DNA of 64,000 bases from Eulemur rufifrons (lineage: Eukaryota; Chordata; Mammalia; Primates; Lemuridae), in NCBI RefSeq assembly GCF_041146395.1, contig NC_090984.1, positions 82,471,114 through 82,535,113 on the forward strand, in the 5' to 3' direction. Below, in pieces: positions 34,571-45,335 of this stretch. The notes under the pieces are model-generated. The model was not told where the DNA came from. It ran no database searches and saw nothing but the letters and a program-made list of their open reading frames with translations. The position numbers and the translations under genes are program-made. The stretch's first letter is position 1; every line of letters starts with the position of its first letter.

Positions 34571-37440
34571 GGATTCTTGGAAACTGGGTATGAATCAAAC
34601 ACGAAGTTTCTATAACACTTGCCTTATCTTTGAAATATCTTCTTAAATACCAAATGTCATGAGATCGAATTGAAATGAACTGTAATTGCACATCTATCAT
34701 CTTTGACTCTCCTGCGTTGACTGCCCAGAGTAAGAAAACCACATTCCTTCTGTGATAGTAATCCTTGCTACTCCTTTCCTCCTTGGGGAAACAGGTCGAA
34801 GCTTGACAAAGTGTAGCTGCTGATCTATTTGGACGAAGTTCGAGCCCTACCCAGTGATCCCCTGAGTGAGGTGGATGCCCTGTGGATGGAGAGGCTCCCC
34901 CAGCCTCTGCTCTCCTCTTGTGGCATATTTTATCCCAAGAACTTGATTCACAGTCTAGACTGGGTCCTCCCTTTGGGTGGGCATGTTGCCCTCCCAATTT
35001 TCCCAGGCACAGCAATATCCCTGCAGACAGGTACAGGCATGCATCAGAAATCTGGAGGCTTGCCTAAAACGTATGTCTGCTGTTCGTGAAGGGGCAATGT
35101 AGCAATTACATGAGTAATGCAGTGGCAGATCTTCTGTGAGAAATTAAAGCTGAAAAAAGAGGGCTTTCCTCCTTGAAGGAAGGGTGTTGAGTGAACTAGC
35201 TCTTGCTTTGGGAGTCCTGTCTTCTCCCTTCCCTTTCCCCAGACTCAATCCCTTCTCCCCAGACATTCTTTCCTGAGCACCCCACTCTGGCACTTGACAA
35301 GCCTTGGAGATGAGAAGGAACTGGCTGGAAGTAAATAGTCTGCTTGCTCACAGCAACTGAAAATTTTCTTTCAACGATTCTGATTCCATGGGAGGGAGCT
35401 GAAGATTAAAGCCTGGAGTCTGCCGCATTCCCAGAGCAGCAGCCTGGCTCCTGGTGGCTCCAGCGGCAGGTAGGAAAAGAATGGTTGCTCTTACCTTTTG
35501 TTTTTTTTTTATGAGCTATAATTTGAAGACAAATTTAATGTTAAATGTCAGTACATTGGACACAGCAGAAGCACCAAAGGATTTAAATAATTTGATTTCT
35601 GTCTGTAAACCAGCCCAGATGAGTGAGAGGGTTGGTTCTGCTGTTGAAGCCGATCTATCCCATGATTTTTTCTTTGGGGAAGGGGCTGCCCTGTGTTGTC
35701 CCATGTAACAACCATTGCAATTGGGCTAGGAACAAACTCATGTCTTGAAGAATTAGACAATGCCTGTGCTTTCTGGACTGTGGCTTAGAGTGTGTGTGTT
35801 TAGGTACGTGTACGTGTCCTGTGCTCCAGACACACACTCACCTTTGTTAAGAACACTCTCAAAAACACACAATGACCTGACCAGAAGAGAGTCCCCCTTT
35901 GATGCACTGTTATTCTAAGCATTTCCAGAGCCCAACAATGACTCCTTATAAGACACCACCATAAGTTTTTAAAAAGGAAGTTATTAAGAGTCTGAGAAAT
36001 CTTGAGTAGGTGTCAGTTACATTAAGTATCAGTTACATGCTCACCCTCTGGGTTGCAAAAACAGACATTTACATATTTTGGGTTCATGCACTTCTTTTAT
36101 AAGGGGTATAACTTAGGAAAACTAGACACGAGATCATGAAGTGAATACAGTGAGCTGTTACAGAGTTTGTCATAACCAGATACCAAGTGTTGTAAAATTA
36201 AGATACGACGCATGTCTGATAGAAGGAAGTAATAAAGGGAATATGGAAAAAAACAGAATGGAGTTTTATGAGAATTTTTAGGTCTACTTTTTAAAAGCAA
36301 ACTGAGTTTGTGAGTCAGCAACCAGGGAATCAGTTCTCATACAAATTATTTATGAATTGTGCCATTACATAACTTTTAAAGATGACCAAATATTGAGGTT
36401 ATCTATTGTTTGCCATTGTGTGTGTGTGTTTGTGCATCTGTATGTACCAGAGAAAGGGAGAGAGAGAATGAGGGAGAGAGAGGCTGAGGAGACCCTCACA
36501 TTACTGGGTTACAGACAATTGTTGGGTTATTTTAAAATGCATCTCTGAAACACTGATCACCACCTTCTGTGTTTCTGGCACTGTGCTAGGCCCTGGACGA
36601 TATATACATATCTAATGCTGAATTTCCTCTTCAGTAACCTTTACCTACCTCTTATTAGTGTTGCCAACAAAAAGACAACCACAGAGTTTTAGTGCAATTA
36701 CTGTAATGGGACTCCTAAGGAGGCCTAGTTACCCAAACTGCTTGTGTATTTACCTGCTAGAAAAATACATATCGTCGTCAGTCGGGAAGGATACCCTGTT
36801 GAAAATAAATACTGTAGTACCTCTCAAGTTTCCTTGCTTGGGCTCAAGCTTCCTTAAAATCCAGTTCTCTAAGGCCAAGGTAGAACAAGAGCACTACTAT
36901 TAAATTTGGGTCCTCTTTGTGACCCCTGATTTCCATGGGTGGGGGAAACTGGTTCTTTACTGACAGCAGGCTGCAAGGCAGGGGACAGATGGCTTTTGGG
37001 CCCTGCCTTCTGCCCAAACCCCTGTGGGAGTGAAGTTGAATGGAAGGTGTGTGGAGCCCCTTCTCTTTGGAGGACTCTTCCCTAGTGTCTCCCTGGCGAC
37101 CTTCTTCTTCATTTTGTTTTGGATCTCAATGCCCTGGGCTCTCAGCAAGCATTACTGAGTCTCCTTCCGTGCAGCCCTGGACCCTCTCTTGCCTTAGAGG
37201 CTGGCTCCTTAGCCGGGCGGCGGCAGACCCAGAGGCAAGGCAGATAGAGGCAAAGCGGCCTCCTTGCAGTCACATGCTCTTCCTTCTCCCTTCCTCCCTA
37301 CAGTGGCTGCTTCTCTTGGTTGCTATAAATAATACCGTTCCCCACTCTGGAAAACGTCTGAGTTTGTCATCAGTGGTCCCTTAGTTCCACATCTCTCCCA
37401 GCTCTGGTGAGAAATGGCACCATGGGTGACGTGACAAAGC
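34571..37440. other. unique sequence, no gene seen
   Basis: About 2.9 kb without a gene that I recognise. It includes a minus frame of 155 codons (34548-35015) without motif, a donor-like CAG/GTAGGA at 35467-35475 after a CTCC/CAG-rich stretch, TG-rich words at 36417-36445, purine words at 36450-36485, and a MIR-like trace near 36570-36600. Confidence 0.35.
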
Positions 37441-37444
37441 TGAG

Positions 37445-37685
37445 GAAGAAATCAACAACGGCGGTAACACCACCTGACGTTTGCTGAGCCCGGGCTGTGT
37501 GCCAGGCGCTGTGCTGAAGGCCTTATGTGTGGGATCTCATGTATTCTGTACGGCAAGCCCGTGAGGTAGAGACCACTGGTATCTCCACTTTACAAAGAGA
37601 CTGAGGCTTAGCCTTTTACCTGTTGCCGGGGGATTCCGTTCTAAGTGCCTGACTCCAACGCATTCAGCCACAGCCTGATATGAGA
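37445..37685 (-). mobile_element. MIR SINE
   Basis: cacctgacgtttgctgagcccgggctgtgtgccaggcgctgtgctgaaggcc and ctccactttacaaagagactgaggct are reverse-complement MIR words. It keeps several CpG. Confidence 0.85.
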
Positions 37686-38610
37686 GTGAGAAGTTTAGCA
37701 TGAAAGTCGGCCAAGAGAAGACAGTACAGACCTGTGAGGAGGAGCTTAGGCACATCCCCTTCGGGCCCTCTTAGCTGCCCTGCCCTTCTGTGAAGCCCCT
37801 GCAAAGGTCTGCTGCGAGACCACCAGGGAGACCAAAGGGCTCGCTTTGCGGCCAGAGACTGCTCCCTCCAAGTGGCCTGTTGAGCCTCCCTTTGAGGTCT
37901 GGCAGCTAACATTTATCTTGGTCTTTGTTTACAAACAAGGGCTATGCACCCTGTTCTTTCCTTGCTATTTAGGACTGACTTTAATTCTGCAGGAGCATCG
38001 TTCTGCTTCTACTGCGCTGCTGTTTTTAAAGACACACTCCAGCCTTAAGGGGAGTCAGCAGCTGTCCATACCTGTTCGTTTCTTTTCCTTGGCTTTCAGC
38101 TCGAATATTCCACACAACCTACCTAGACCCAAGAGGAGTTCTCCTTTAGGGATGGTCTCTATTGTGTCAATTTCCACTCCTAGTACCTGTTTTAAGCCCA
38201 GGAAGAGTGTGGGAAATCTTGAGGCTGTTTTCTCTTGGTGCCACAATTCACAAGTTTTGTCATTGGCTCATTTCTGAGGGGTATTGTCACATCTTGAACC
38301 GCTTGAATCTGTAGGCAAATCTTCTGTAATGTAGATCTTCTTTCACAAGACTAGGGATGCCAGGGAAGGGCTAAGATAAGCCACTTTAGCACCAAGACCA
38401 CTGTATGGCCTTTGGGTTAACTTGAACATCACACTGAGACCTAGCCCCTTAAACTTCTTAGAAACTATTTTTACTGTGACTTCATAATGAATTAGTAAAG
38501 TGTCACCTTCTTTGAAATTTGGCCTTAACTCTCTTATTTTCAGTGTCAAAATTCTTATTTTGAATTTTTTTAAAAAAAGAGAACAAAATAATTGAGTGTT
38601 TGAAGCAACA
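37686..38610. other. unique sequence, no gene seen
   Basis: The plus frame at 37846-38277 (143 codons) shows no motif that I know, and no repeat is recognised. Confidence 0.35.
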
Positions 38611-38614
38611 AAAA

Positions 38615-38815
38615 GGGAGGATATTGATGTTACTTGAGCACCTACTATGTACTAGGTACACTGACAGCCTCTTTGCGTATAACACAACATTTAATCCTGA
38701 CAGAGCTTGGCAAAGTAGAAAAATCCATACTACAGTTTAAGAAACTAAGGTTTAGAAAAAGTAAATCTACTAAGTGTGACAGAAGTAGAATGCAGACATG
38801 GATGAGAATGCAAAG
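38615..38815 (-). mobile_element. MIR SINE
   Basis: ttacttgagcacctactatgtactaggtacactgacagcc and agtttaagaaactaaggtttagaaaaagtaaatctac follow the reverse complement of MIR. Confidence 0.85.
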
Positions 38816-38879
38816 CTCAAGTTGTTTCCCTTTTTCTGTGCTGCCTCCACCATGGTGCCTTGATGGTGAGCCCCTTCCC

Positions 38880-38998
38880 AGTGGACAGAGTGTGCTCAGA
38901 TGGCTCATCTCATTTAATCTTTACAATCTGGGATAAAGGTACATGACGTGGATTTGGTGAATGAGGAAACCGAGACTCAGAGTGTGCTGCTGGGACCA
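38880..38998 (-). mobile_element. MIR fragment
   Basis: ctcatctcatttaatctttacaatctgggataaagg and gaatgaggaaaccgagactcagag are reverse MIR core words, about 70 bp after another MIR in the same orientation. Confidence 0.7.
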
Positions 38999-39376
38999 CT
39001 GGAAACAGCTCCTATTAAGGCTTGATAGTTTCCTACTCATCTCAAAGACAGCTACCTTCCTGGGAAAATGGTGTTTACATGAAAAAATTTAATCCCCCAG
39101 TCCAGATCCTAATCAACAATAACTATTTGTATCACTTTTGATTTTCCAAACCTTGATCTTAGCAATATGTGTTCACTACATGTGCTTTATTTTGTTCTAT
39201 TTTATTTCTAACACAATACTATTTCATAGACACAGGCCAGTGTCAATGAAATGACATACTTGTCATTTACTATATGAATGTAGTTTTTTATCCTACTACT
39301 CAGGCCAATTTCTTATTATTGAACGTTTGAGATGGCCTAAGGAATACAACTTCTTTAGTTTTTTCTTTTGGAGGTA
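38999..39376. other. unique sequence
   Basis: AT-rich, with nothing assignable. Confidence 0.35.
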
Positions 39377-40975
39377 TCAGTCCATTCAGGCTGCTATAAC
39401 AAATGCCATAGACTGGAAGGCTTATAAACAGCAGAAATTCATTTCTCATTATGCTAGAGGCTGAGAAGTCTAAGAACAAGGTACTGGCAGATTTGGTGTC
39501 TGGTGAGGGTCTGCTTCCCCATTGATAGCTATCTTCTCACTCTAACCTCATATGGTGGAAGGGGCTAGTTTGGGGGTGTCTTTTATAAGGGCACTAGTCC
39601 CAATCATGAGGTGTCATGAGGATTTCAACATACAAATTTTAGAGGGATATAAACATGCAGACAATAGCATTCTGCCCGTGGCCCCCTCAAATTTATGTCT
39701 TTCTCACATACAAGATACAATTCTTTCATCCCAGTAGCCCCAAAGTCTTAACTCATTCTAGCATCAACTCAAAAGTCTAAAGTCCAAAGTCTCATCTAAA
39801 CAGCATCTAAATCAGATATGGATAAGACTCAAGGTATGATTCATTTTGAGGCAAATTTCTCCCCAGCCGTGAACCTGTGAAACCAAACATGTTATGTGCT
39901 TCTAAAATACAATGGTGGGATAGGCATAGGGTGGATACTCACATTCCAAAAGGGGGAAATAGGGAAGAAGAAAGGAGTGGCAGGGGCTCACAAGTTCGGA
40001 GCAGTTCCAAAAGCTAAAGGCTCAAGAATAATCTTTGGCTTGATGTTCTGCCTTCCAGGCCCCCTAGGGCAGAGGTCCAGCCATCTCTACCCACTGGAGT
40101 CATGGTCCTTTCCCCATAGCTTTGTTGTGCACAGCCCACACCACAGCTGTCACAGTTTGGAGTCACGTGCCTGTGGCTCTCCTGGGCTGCAAGTGCATGC
40201 CTGTAACTAGTCCAGGGTCGTGGGGGCAGTCCCACCGCCATAGTCCACTCTGCATTGCCCTAACAGTGCCCTACTGTTGCTCTGTGATGGCCCTGTGCTT
40301 GCTGGGGCTTTTGCACTCTGGCCCTGTGACGGACGTGGCAGCCCTAGTGATTTCTGAAATGACTTCAGGGCCATTCTCTCATTATCTTGGACAATAGGTC
40401 CTGGTTTCTGTTTAGAGGTTGACTAATTTCCTTATCAGGTTGTTGTTTGGCCACACCTTTGTTGTTCTGTCCCAAACATGCTGTCTCATTCTTTACAATA
40501 TAGATAGGCTGAGAATTTTCCAAATCTTTAAGTTCTGCTTCCATTTGAATTAATATTATAATTCCATATTTAAATCATTTCTCTCTTCTCACATTTTAGT
40601 AAACGCAGCCAAGAGAAGCCAAATCCCACCTGCAACACTTTGCTTTAAAATATCCTCAGCCAAATATACAATTTCATTGTTCACAAGTTCTTCTTGAAAA
40701 CACTAGAACACAAACATAATTCAACCAAGTTCTTTGCCACTTTATTGTAAGAATCACCTTCTGTCTAATAACATGTTTCTGATTTCCCTCTGAGATCTTA
40801 TCAGAATGGCCTTTAATATCCATATTTCTACCAAAATTCTGTTCACAAACACTTATGTATTCTCTAAGAATACTGAAACTTTCTCTACAGCTCTTCTCTT
40901 TTCCTTCTGAGCCGTCAGCACAGTCACCTTTACACATCCATTTTGGGAGGACACAAAAATTCAGACCATAGCAGA
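39377..40975 (-). mobile_element. ERVL-MaLR element (MLT1/MST type) with internal region
   Basis: The LTR (39377 to about 39680) reads in reverse: cagtccattcaggctgctataacaaatgccatagactggaaggc to atacaaattttagaggg...cagacaatagca. It is followed without a gap by MaLR internal wording (ttctgcccgtggccccctcaaatttatgtctttctcac, caatggtgggataggcataggg, cattccaaaagggggaaatag). Near 40940-40970 the words gggaggacacaaaaattcagaccatagca repeat the LTR edge, a trace of the second LTR. No gag or pol frame survives, and MaLR internal regions normally lack pol. Confidence 0.85.
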
Positions 40976-41105
40976 AGGGTATGGTTTCCAAAGAAGAACT
41001 CACTGAATCAAATAGTGTGACAAATTTGATAGCTCTTAGGACAAATTGCCAGATTGCTTTCCTCGGAAACCAGCCACAAGCACAGGTTCTTGTTTCTCTA
41101 CAGTG
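40976..41105 (-). mobile_element. small L1-like fragment
   Basis: gaatcaaatagtgtgacaaatttgatagctcttaggacaaattgccagattgc recalls the reverse complement of the L1M 3' region. Confidence 0.4.
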
Positions 41106-41489
41106 TCAGGCCGGCCTGCTCTTTACTGAGTTGAATTTATTATAGTTATCCTCTCCAAAATGTTTCAGGAGAATCTTAGAATGTCTTTCTCCCCATCACT
41201 GAGCCTTTTAACTGAAGACTTGCACTGAGCCAGCTCTCAGCGGCAATTCCTCCCGTCAGAGTAGTGAAGACCTGCAACGCCATGTTCCGTGGCCTAATGG
41301 AGTCGGGCAGAGGGAGGACGGGCAGAGGATAAGCTGAGAAGTAGAGAGACAGGTGAAGAACCTGTGATAAACAAGTAGGTCAGAGGAGTAATGGAAGACA
41401 TGGGAAACTGATCTCTTTGGGATTCTTGAAATCAAGACTAGGATATGAAATATATTTATTCACTTACAGTTCATGTGGTAAGTGAATAA
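41106..41489. other. unique sequence
   Basis: No gene or repeat is recognised. Confidence 0.35.
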
Positions 41490-41850
41490 AGGAGCCAGCC
41501 TCCAAGATGGCTCCTAACGGCCCCACCTCCTCATGTCAGTACCTGGGGTCGTCCCCTTCCACATCCTCTCAGGGTTGGTCTGTGTGACGAATAGATTATG
41601 GGACAAGTGATGATCTGTCACTTCTGATATGAGGGTATCCAAGATGGTGCAGCTCCCGCCTCTGTTACTCCCGTCCACCCTTAGATCACTCCCTCTGGGG
41701 AAGCCAGCTGCCAAGCTCAGAGCAGCAAGCTGGAGAGGCCCACGGCATGAAGATCGCGGTGGTGACAGTGTTCCAAATGCAGCAGAATCCCAACTCACAC
41801 CTCCACCAGGAAACCCGTACCATCCGCTCAACTCGTGTTTCCTGTTAGAC
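41490..41850 (+). mobile_element. LTR-like repeat (ERVL/MaLR class, family unsure)
   Basis: cacatcctctcagggttggtctgtgtgacgaatagattatggg, acttctgatatgagggtatccaagatgg and cctctgggga...agccagctgccaag match wording I associate with MaLR/ERVL LTRs in the forward direction. Confidence 0.55.
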
Positions 41851-41854
41851 TGAA

Positions 41855-44375
41855 CAGATGATATCAGAACAAACCACTCCAAAGCATGGTGGCTGAAAAC
41901 AATTCTTCCTTGTTTTTTTTGCAGTTCTTTGGGTTAACTGAGTAGTTCTCATGCTGATTTTTCCACTTACTTATGTGGCTCATGTCACTGCAGTCAGCTG
42001 CAGAACTGAGGGTGTCACTATCATATCTGGGTCCTCAGATGGGGCTGGCTGGGACTTCCTCTGCATGTGGCCTTTCATCACAGGCCTTAGCACAGTATAG
42101 TGTTCTTAGTGTACAAAGGGCAAGAGTGGAAAATGCAAGGCTTCTTGAGGTCTGGGTCTGGAAGTCACACAACATTATTTCTACCATATTCTATTGGGCA
42201 AAATAAGTAGAAAGTTCAGCTAGATTAAGGGATGGGGAATAAACTCTACCTCTTAATGAGAATATTTGCAAATAATTTGTGGTTATTTTTAATCCACGAA
42301 GTCCACCTTCTAGCAACAATTATTTACATTCTTCCCATGTGCAAAATACACACACCCCTGAAGTTTCATCTGATGACCAATCAGGCTCCAAGTCCATGAT
42401 TTTACGATCTGCATCTGGCCCAGACATAGATGTAGTTCCTCTTCATCCAGAGTTGAGATTTGCCTTCCAACCTAGCATGTCCTGGCCCCTGTTTGTTTCC
42501 TCTAAATCCTGCTTGTAAATTAAACCAAACCCCCAGCATACAGTGTTGAAACAGGTACATGGTAGCTCTGACAGATGTCCCCATACATACAGGGGAGGAA
42601 TATAGGAGGCAATAGGCAATGACTCAGTAATTGCGAAGGGTATCCAGGCACATCTTGTCAGGTTCCCCTACTCAGGCAGGCAGGGTTCCTTGATGAGGGT
42701 CTGGCTCTGCTTTGGCTTCAGCCCTCGGGGTTCTGAATTATACCCCCTGAGATGCCTTTTCTTTTGGAAGAAGAATGGTCTATGTTTGCAGCTAAGTCGA
42801 TTTCTCGGCCTGCTTCCTCCCTGTAAAAAGTTAAGGGCTCGGAGGTCTCTTATCATTTAAACTGTTACTCCAACCTGATATAACTCCTTTAAAAACTTTA
42901 TGGGTTGTCTATTCTTTTATTATTGTTCCCTCCATTAGACAAAATCTATAACAACAGTTTCTTCTGGAACAGGCCTGTCTCTACATCAGTGCTGTCCAAT
43001 AGCAATAGAATGCAAGCCACAGGTGTGAGCCACATGTGTATTTTTTGAAATTATAGCTACATTTTTTAAAACGGTAAAAAGAAACAGGTGAAATTCTAAT
43101 AATATGTTTTATTTCATCCAATATATCCAAAATATTATCATTTCAACATGTAATCAATATGAAATTAATAATAAGATATTTTAAATTTTTTTCATAGTAG
43201 GTTTTGGAACTCCAGTATGTATTTTCCCCTTAGAGTACATCTCAGTTTGGACTAGCCACATTTTAAGTGCACAATAGCTACATGTGGCTAGTGGTTACTA
43301 TATTGGGTAGCCCAGCTCTAGATTACTGGGAGATATTTTGGGACAGGCTTCTGCGAATTTTAAAAGCCCTTTTGTCCAGTTGAGAGGATCTATTCAGGAC
43401 TTCCTAAAATCTTTTAGAGGACTTAATAAAGGGGCTTGTAGCCACAGTCTAGGTTTATCTTTACCCTGAGACCATTTTATACTTTGAGAATCCTTTGCCA
43501 GCTAGAGAGATAGAAATAAGGAACAGCCTTACTTTCCAACCCAGCAAGTACTGGGCCTCCTCATTTCTTCTACGTTCTGTTTGCAAACTAATTGATTCTT
43601 TAACTCATCCTCTCTTCCTGTATTTTATCCTGAAATGCTTTAAAAAAACCAAAAAACCCGTTGGTGCTTTTAGTATCCTGTCTAGAAACCACGTTAGCCA
43701 GACCTACAAATTTATTAGGTACATTTTTCACCTTACACATTACTACAGAAGAAAGTTTTATTGATTGTTTTACCAATATAGGTTGCCCTTTTTCCAGCCT
43801 CCAAAAACAATTTCCTCACTGCCCTTCCAGCTTCTGCCCACCATCTGGTCCCAAAGCCAATGCCACATGTTTTAAATTTTTGTTGTGACACCACCCCACT
43901 CACCAGTTTGTGTGTTAGTTACCCAGTGCAGACTAATAAACAATCCCAACACTCAGTAACTTAAAACAACAACAGCTTATTATTTCTTGTGATTCTGTGG
44001 GTTGACTGGCTAGTTTAATCATGACTGGTATTACCTGGGCTTATGCATGTGTCTGCCTTCAGCTGGAAGATCACTGGGCCTGGGCCAGCTGGAACAGCGG
44101 GGCCTCTTGCATCCATGTGCTCTTTCATCCTTCCAGAGGCTAGACTTTCTCACGTGGCAGTGGCGGTGTTCTAAGAGCACAGGTCAAGCTTCATTGTGCA
44201 AGCACTTATCAAGCCTCCACCATTATCATATCTGCTGATCCCTTTGACCCAAGTCAGTCACATGACCAAGCCCAAGGTCAACGTGGGAGGAAACTACACA
44301 AGGGCATGGATTCCGGGAGGCAGGACTAGTTGGGGAATAATCAGTGTAAAGCCTACCACTCTATCTCTTATGGTG
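41855..44375 (-). mobile_element. probable ERVL/MaLR provirus with two LTRs
   Basis: The left copy (41860 to about 42240: aaccactccaaagcatggtggctgaaaacaattc...) and the right copy (about 43912-44375: caacactcagtaacttaaaacaacaacagcttattatttc...gattctgtgggttgactgg) are the same repeat in the same orientation. Between them, about 42270-42500 has MaLR-like internal words (cttcccatgtgcaaaatacacacaccc, gaagtttcatctgatgaccaatcaggctccaagtcc). The layout suggests a minus-strand provirus, interrupted at 42987 by a DNA transposon. No viral frame survives. Confidence 0.5.
42979..43323 (+). mobile_element. MER33-like hAT element with 8-bp TSD
   Basis: The body is 42987-43315. It starts cagtgctgtccaatagcaatag and ends gctagtggttactatattgggtagcccag, imperfect inverted ends. 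The 8-bp flanks are ctctacat (42979-42986) and ctctagat (43316-43323), 7 of 8 identical, as hAT insertion predicts. The middle (ccaatatatccaaaatattatcatttcaacatgtaatcaatat) is well preserved. The family name is from memory. Confidence 0.88.
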
Positions 44376-44892
44376 TTTTATGGATTGCATGACATATTTA
44401 TATCTAAAGCTCTGTTTAGCACGGTCCTACTACTTTGTAATCTGCCCAGAGTCCCAGAGGCAATAACTGAATTCGGTTCTAAAGTTGCTTTTACTTTACA
44501 TTTGGAAAGATTCCATCCATGTTTGCTCTAGTCACAGTCTAACAAGGAACAAAGTGTTGAACAGATGGGACGGGTTTCCTGGCAGAGGTGAGAGTTGGGA
44601 TTTCACTGTAGTTTTCATCACAGTTAGTTCCCACACAGAGAGACCTAACACGGTCCCTTGCCATAGATGCTGTTCAATAAACATGTGTTCCATGAAGCTC
44701 CTTTTCTTCCAGAGGAAGACCCTTGCCCTCCTTTAGCAGGAGATATTGACACTCAGCAATGACAGGTGAGCCTGTAGTTTTTCTGTAATGTAAAAAGTGG
44801 TCATAGGGACATGCATTCATATATACGAGAAAACAAAGAGGAATTGAGGTATAAGTGGCTTGATTTTCCTTTCCATGTTTTAGATGAAAAGT
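44376..44892. other. unique sequence with L2/MIR tail trace
   Basis: No gene. At 44655-44695 the words ccttgccatagatgctgttcaataaacatgtgttccatgaag resemble a forward L2/MIR tail. Confidence 0.4.
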
Positions 44893-45050
44893 TTGTGGCA
44901 GTGTGCAGTGGCATGTCCCTGTAGTCCCAGCTACTCAGGAGGCTGAGGCAAGAGGATCTCTTGAGCCCAGGAGTTCAAGACTAGCCTAGGTAACATAGTG
45001 AGACCCTGTCTCTTAAAAAATAATAACTAAATAAATAAATAAATAAATAT
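44893..45050 (+). mobile_element. Alu monomer with (AAAT)n tail
   Basis: gtggcagtgtgcagtggcatgtccctgtagtcccagctactcaggaggctgaggcaagaggatctcttgag is one Alu/7SL-derived arm. It ends ctaggtaacatagtgagaccctgtctc and then an A-rich tail that has become (AAAT)n at about 45026-45049. Confidence 0.92.
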
Positions 45051-45104
45051 TTTTTGTGAAGCTCTATGGTTTTGATAGACTGTCATATCTCCTGTTTTTA
45101 AAAA

Positions 45105-45335
45105 ATTGGCTAACATTTATCTGGTACTTGTTATGTCCAACATTGCTCAGAAAGCTTCAACTATGTTAACTCATTTAATCCTCAAAGCAGTTTGTTTTAT
45201 GGTGGAGGAAATGCAGTACAGAGAAACTAGTTAACAGCCCAAGGTCACACAGCAAGTAAGAGATGGAGCCGGGGCCTGAGCCCAGCCAGCCTGGCTCTGA
45301 GGTCCATGCTCTTAGTCACTGTCCCACAGGTGTCT
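45105..45335 (-). mobile_element. MIR SINE, nearly full length
   Basis: ctaacatttatctggtacttgttatgtcc, aactcatttaatcctcaaagc, gcccaaggtcacacagcaagtaagagatggagccgggg, ggtccatgctcttagtcactg follow the reverse complement of MIR throughout. Confidence 0.95.

Noticed and set aside
34548..35015. 155-codon minus frame
   Set aside because: It overlaps frames on the plus strand and runs to the edge of a MIR. No recognised motif and no obvious splice structure.
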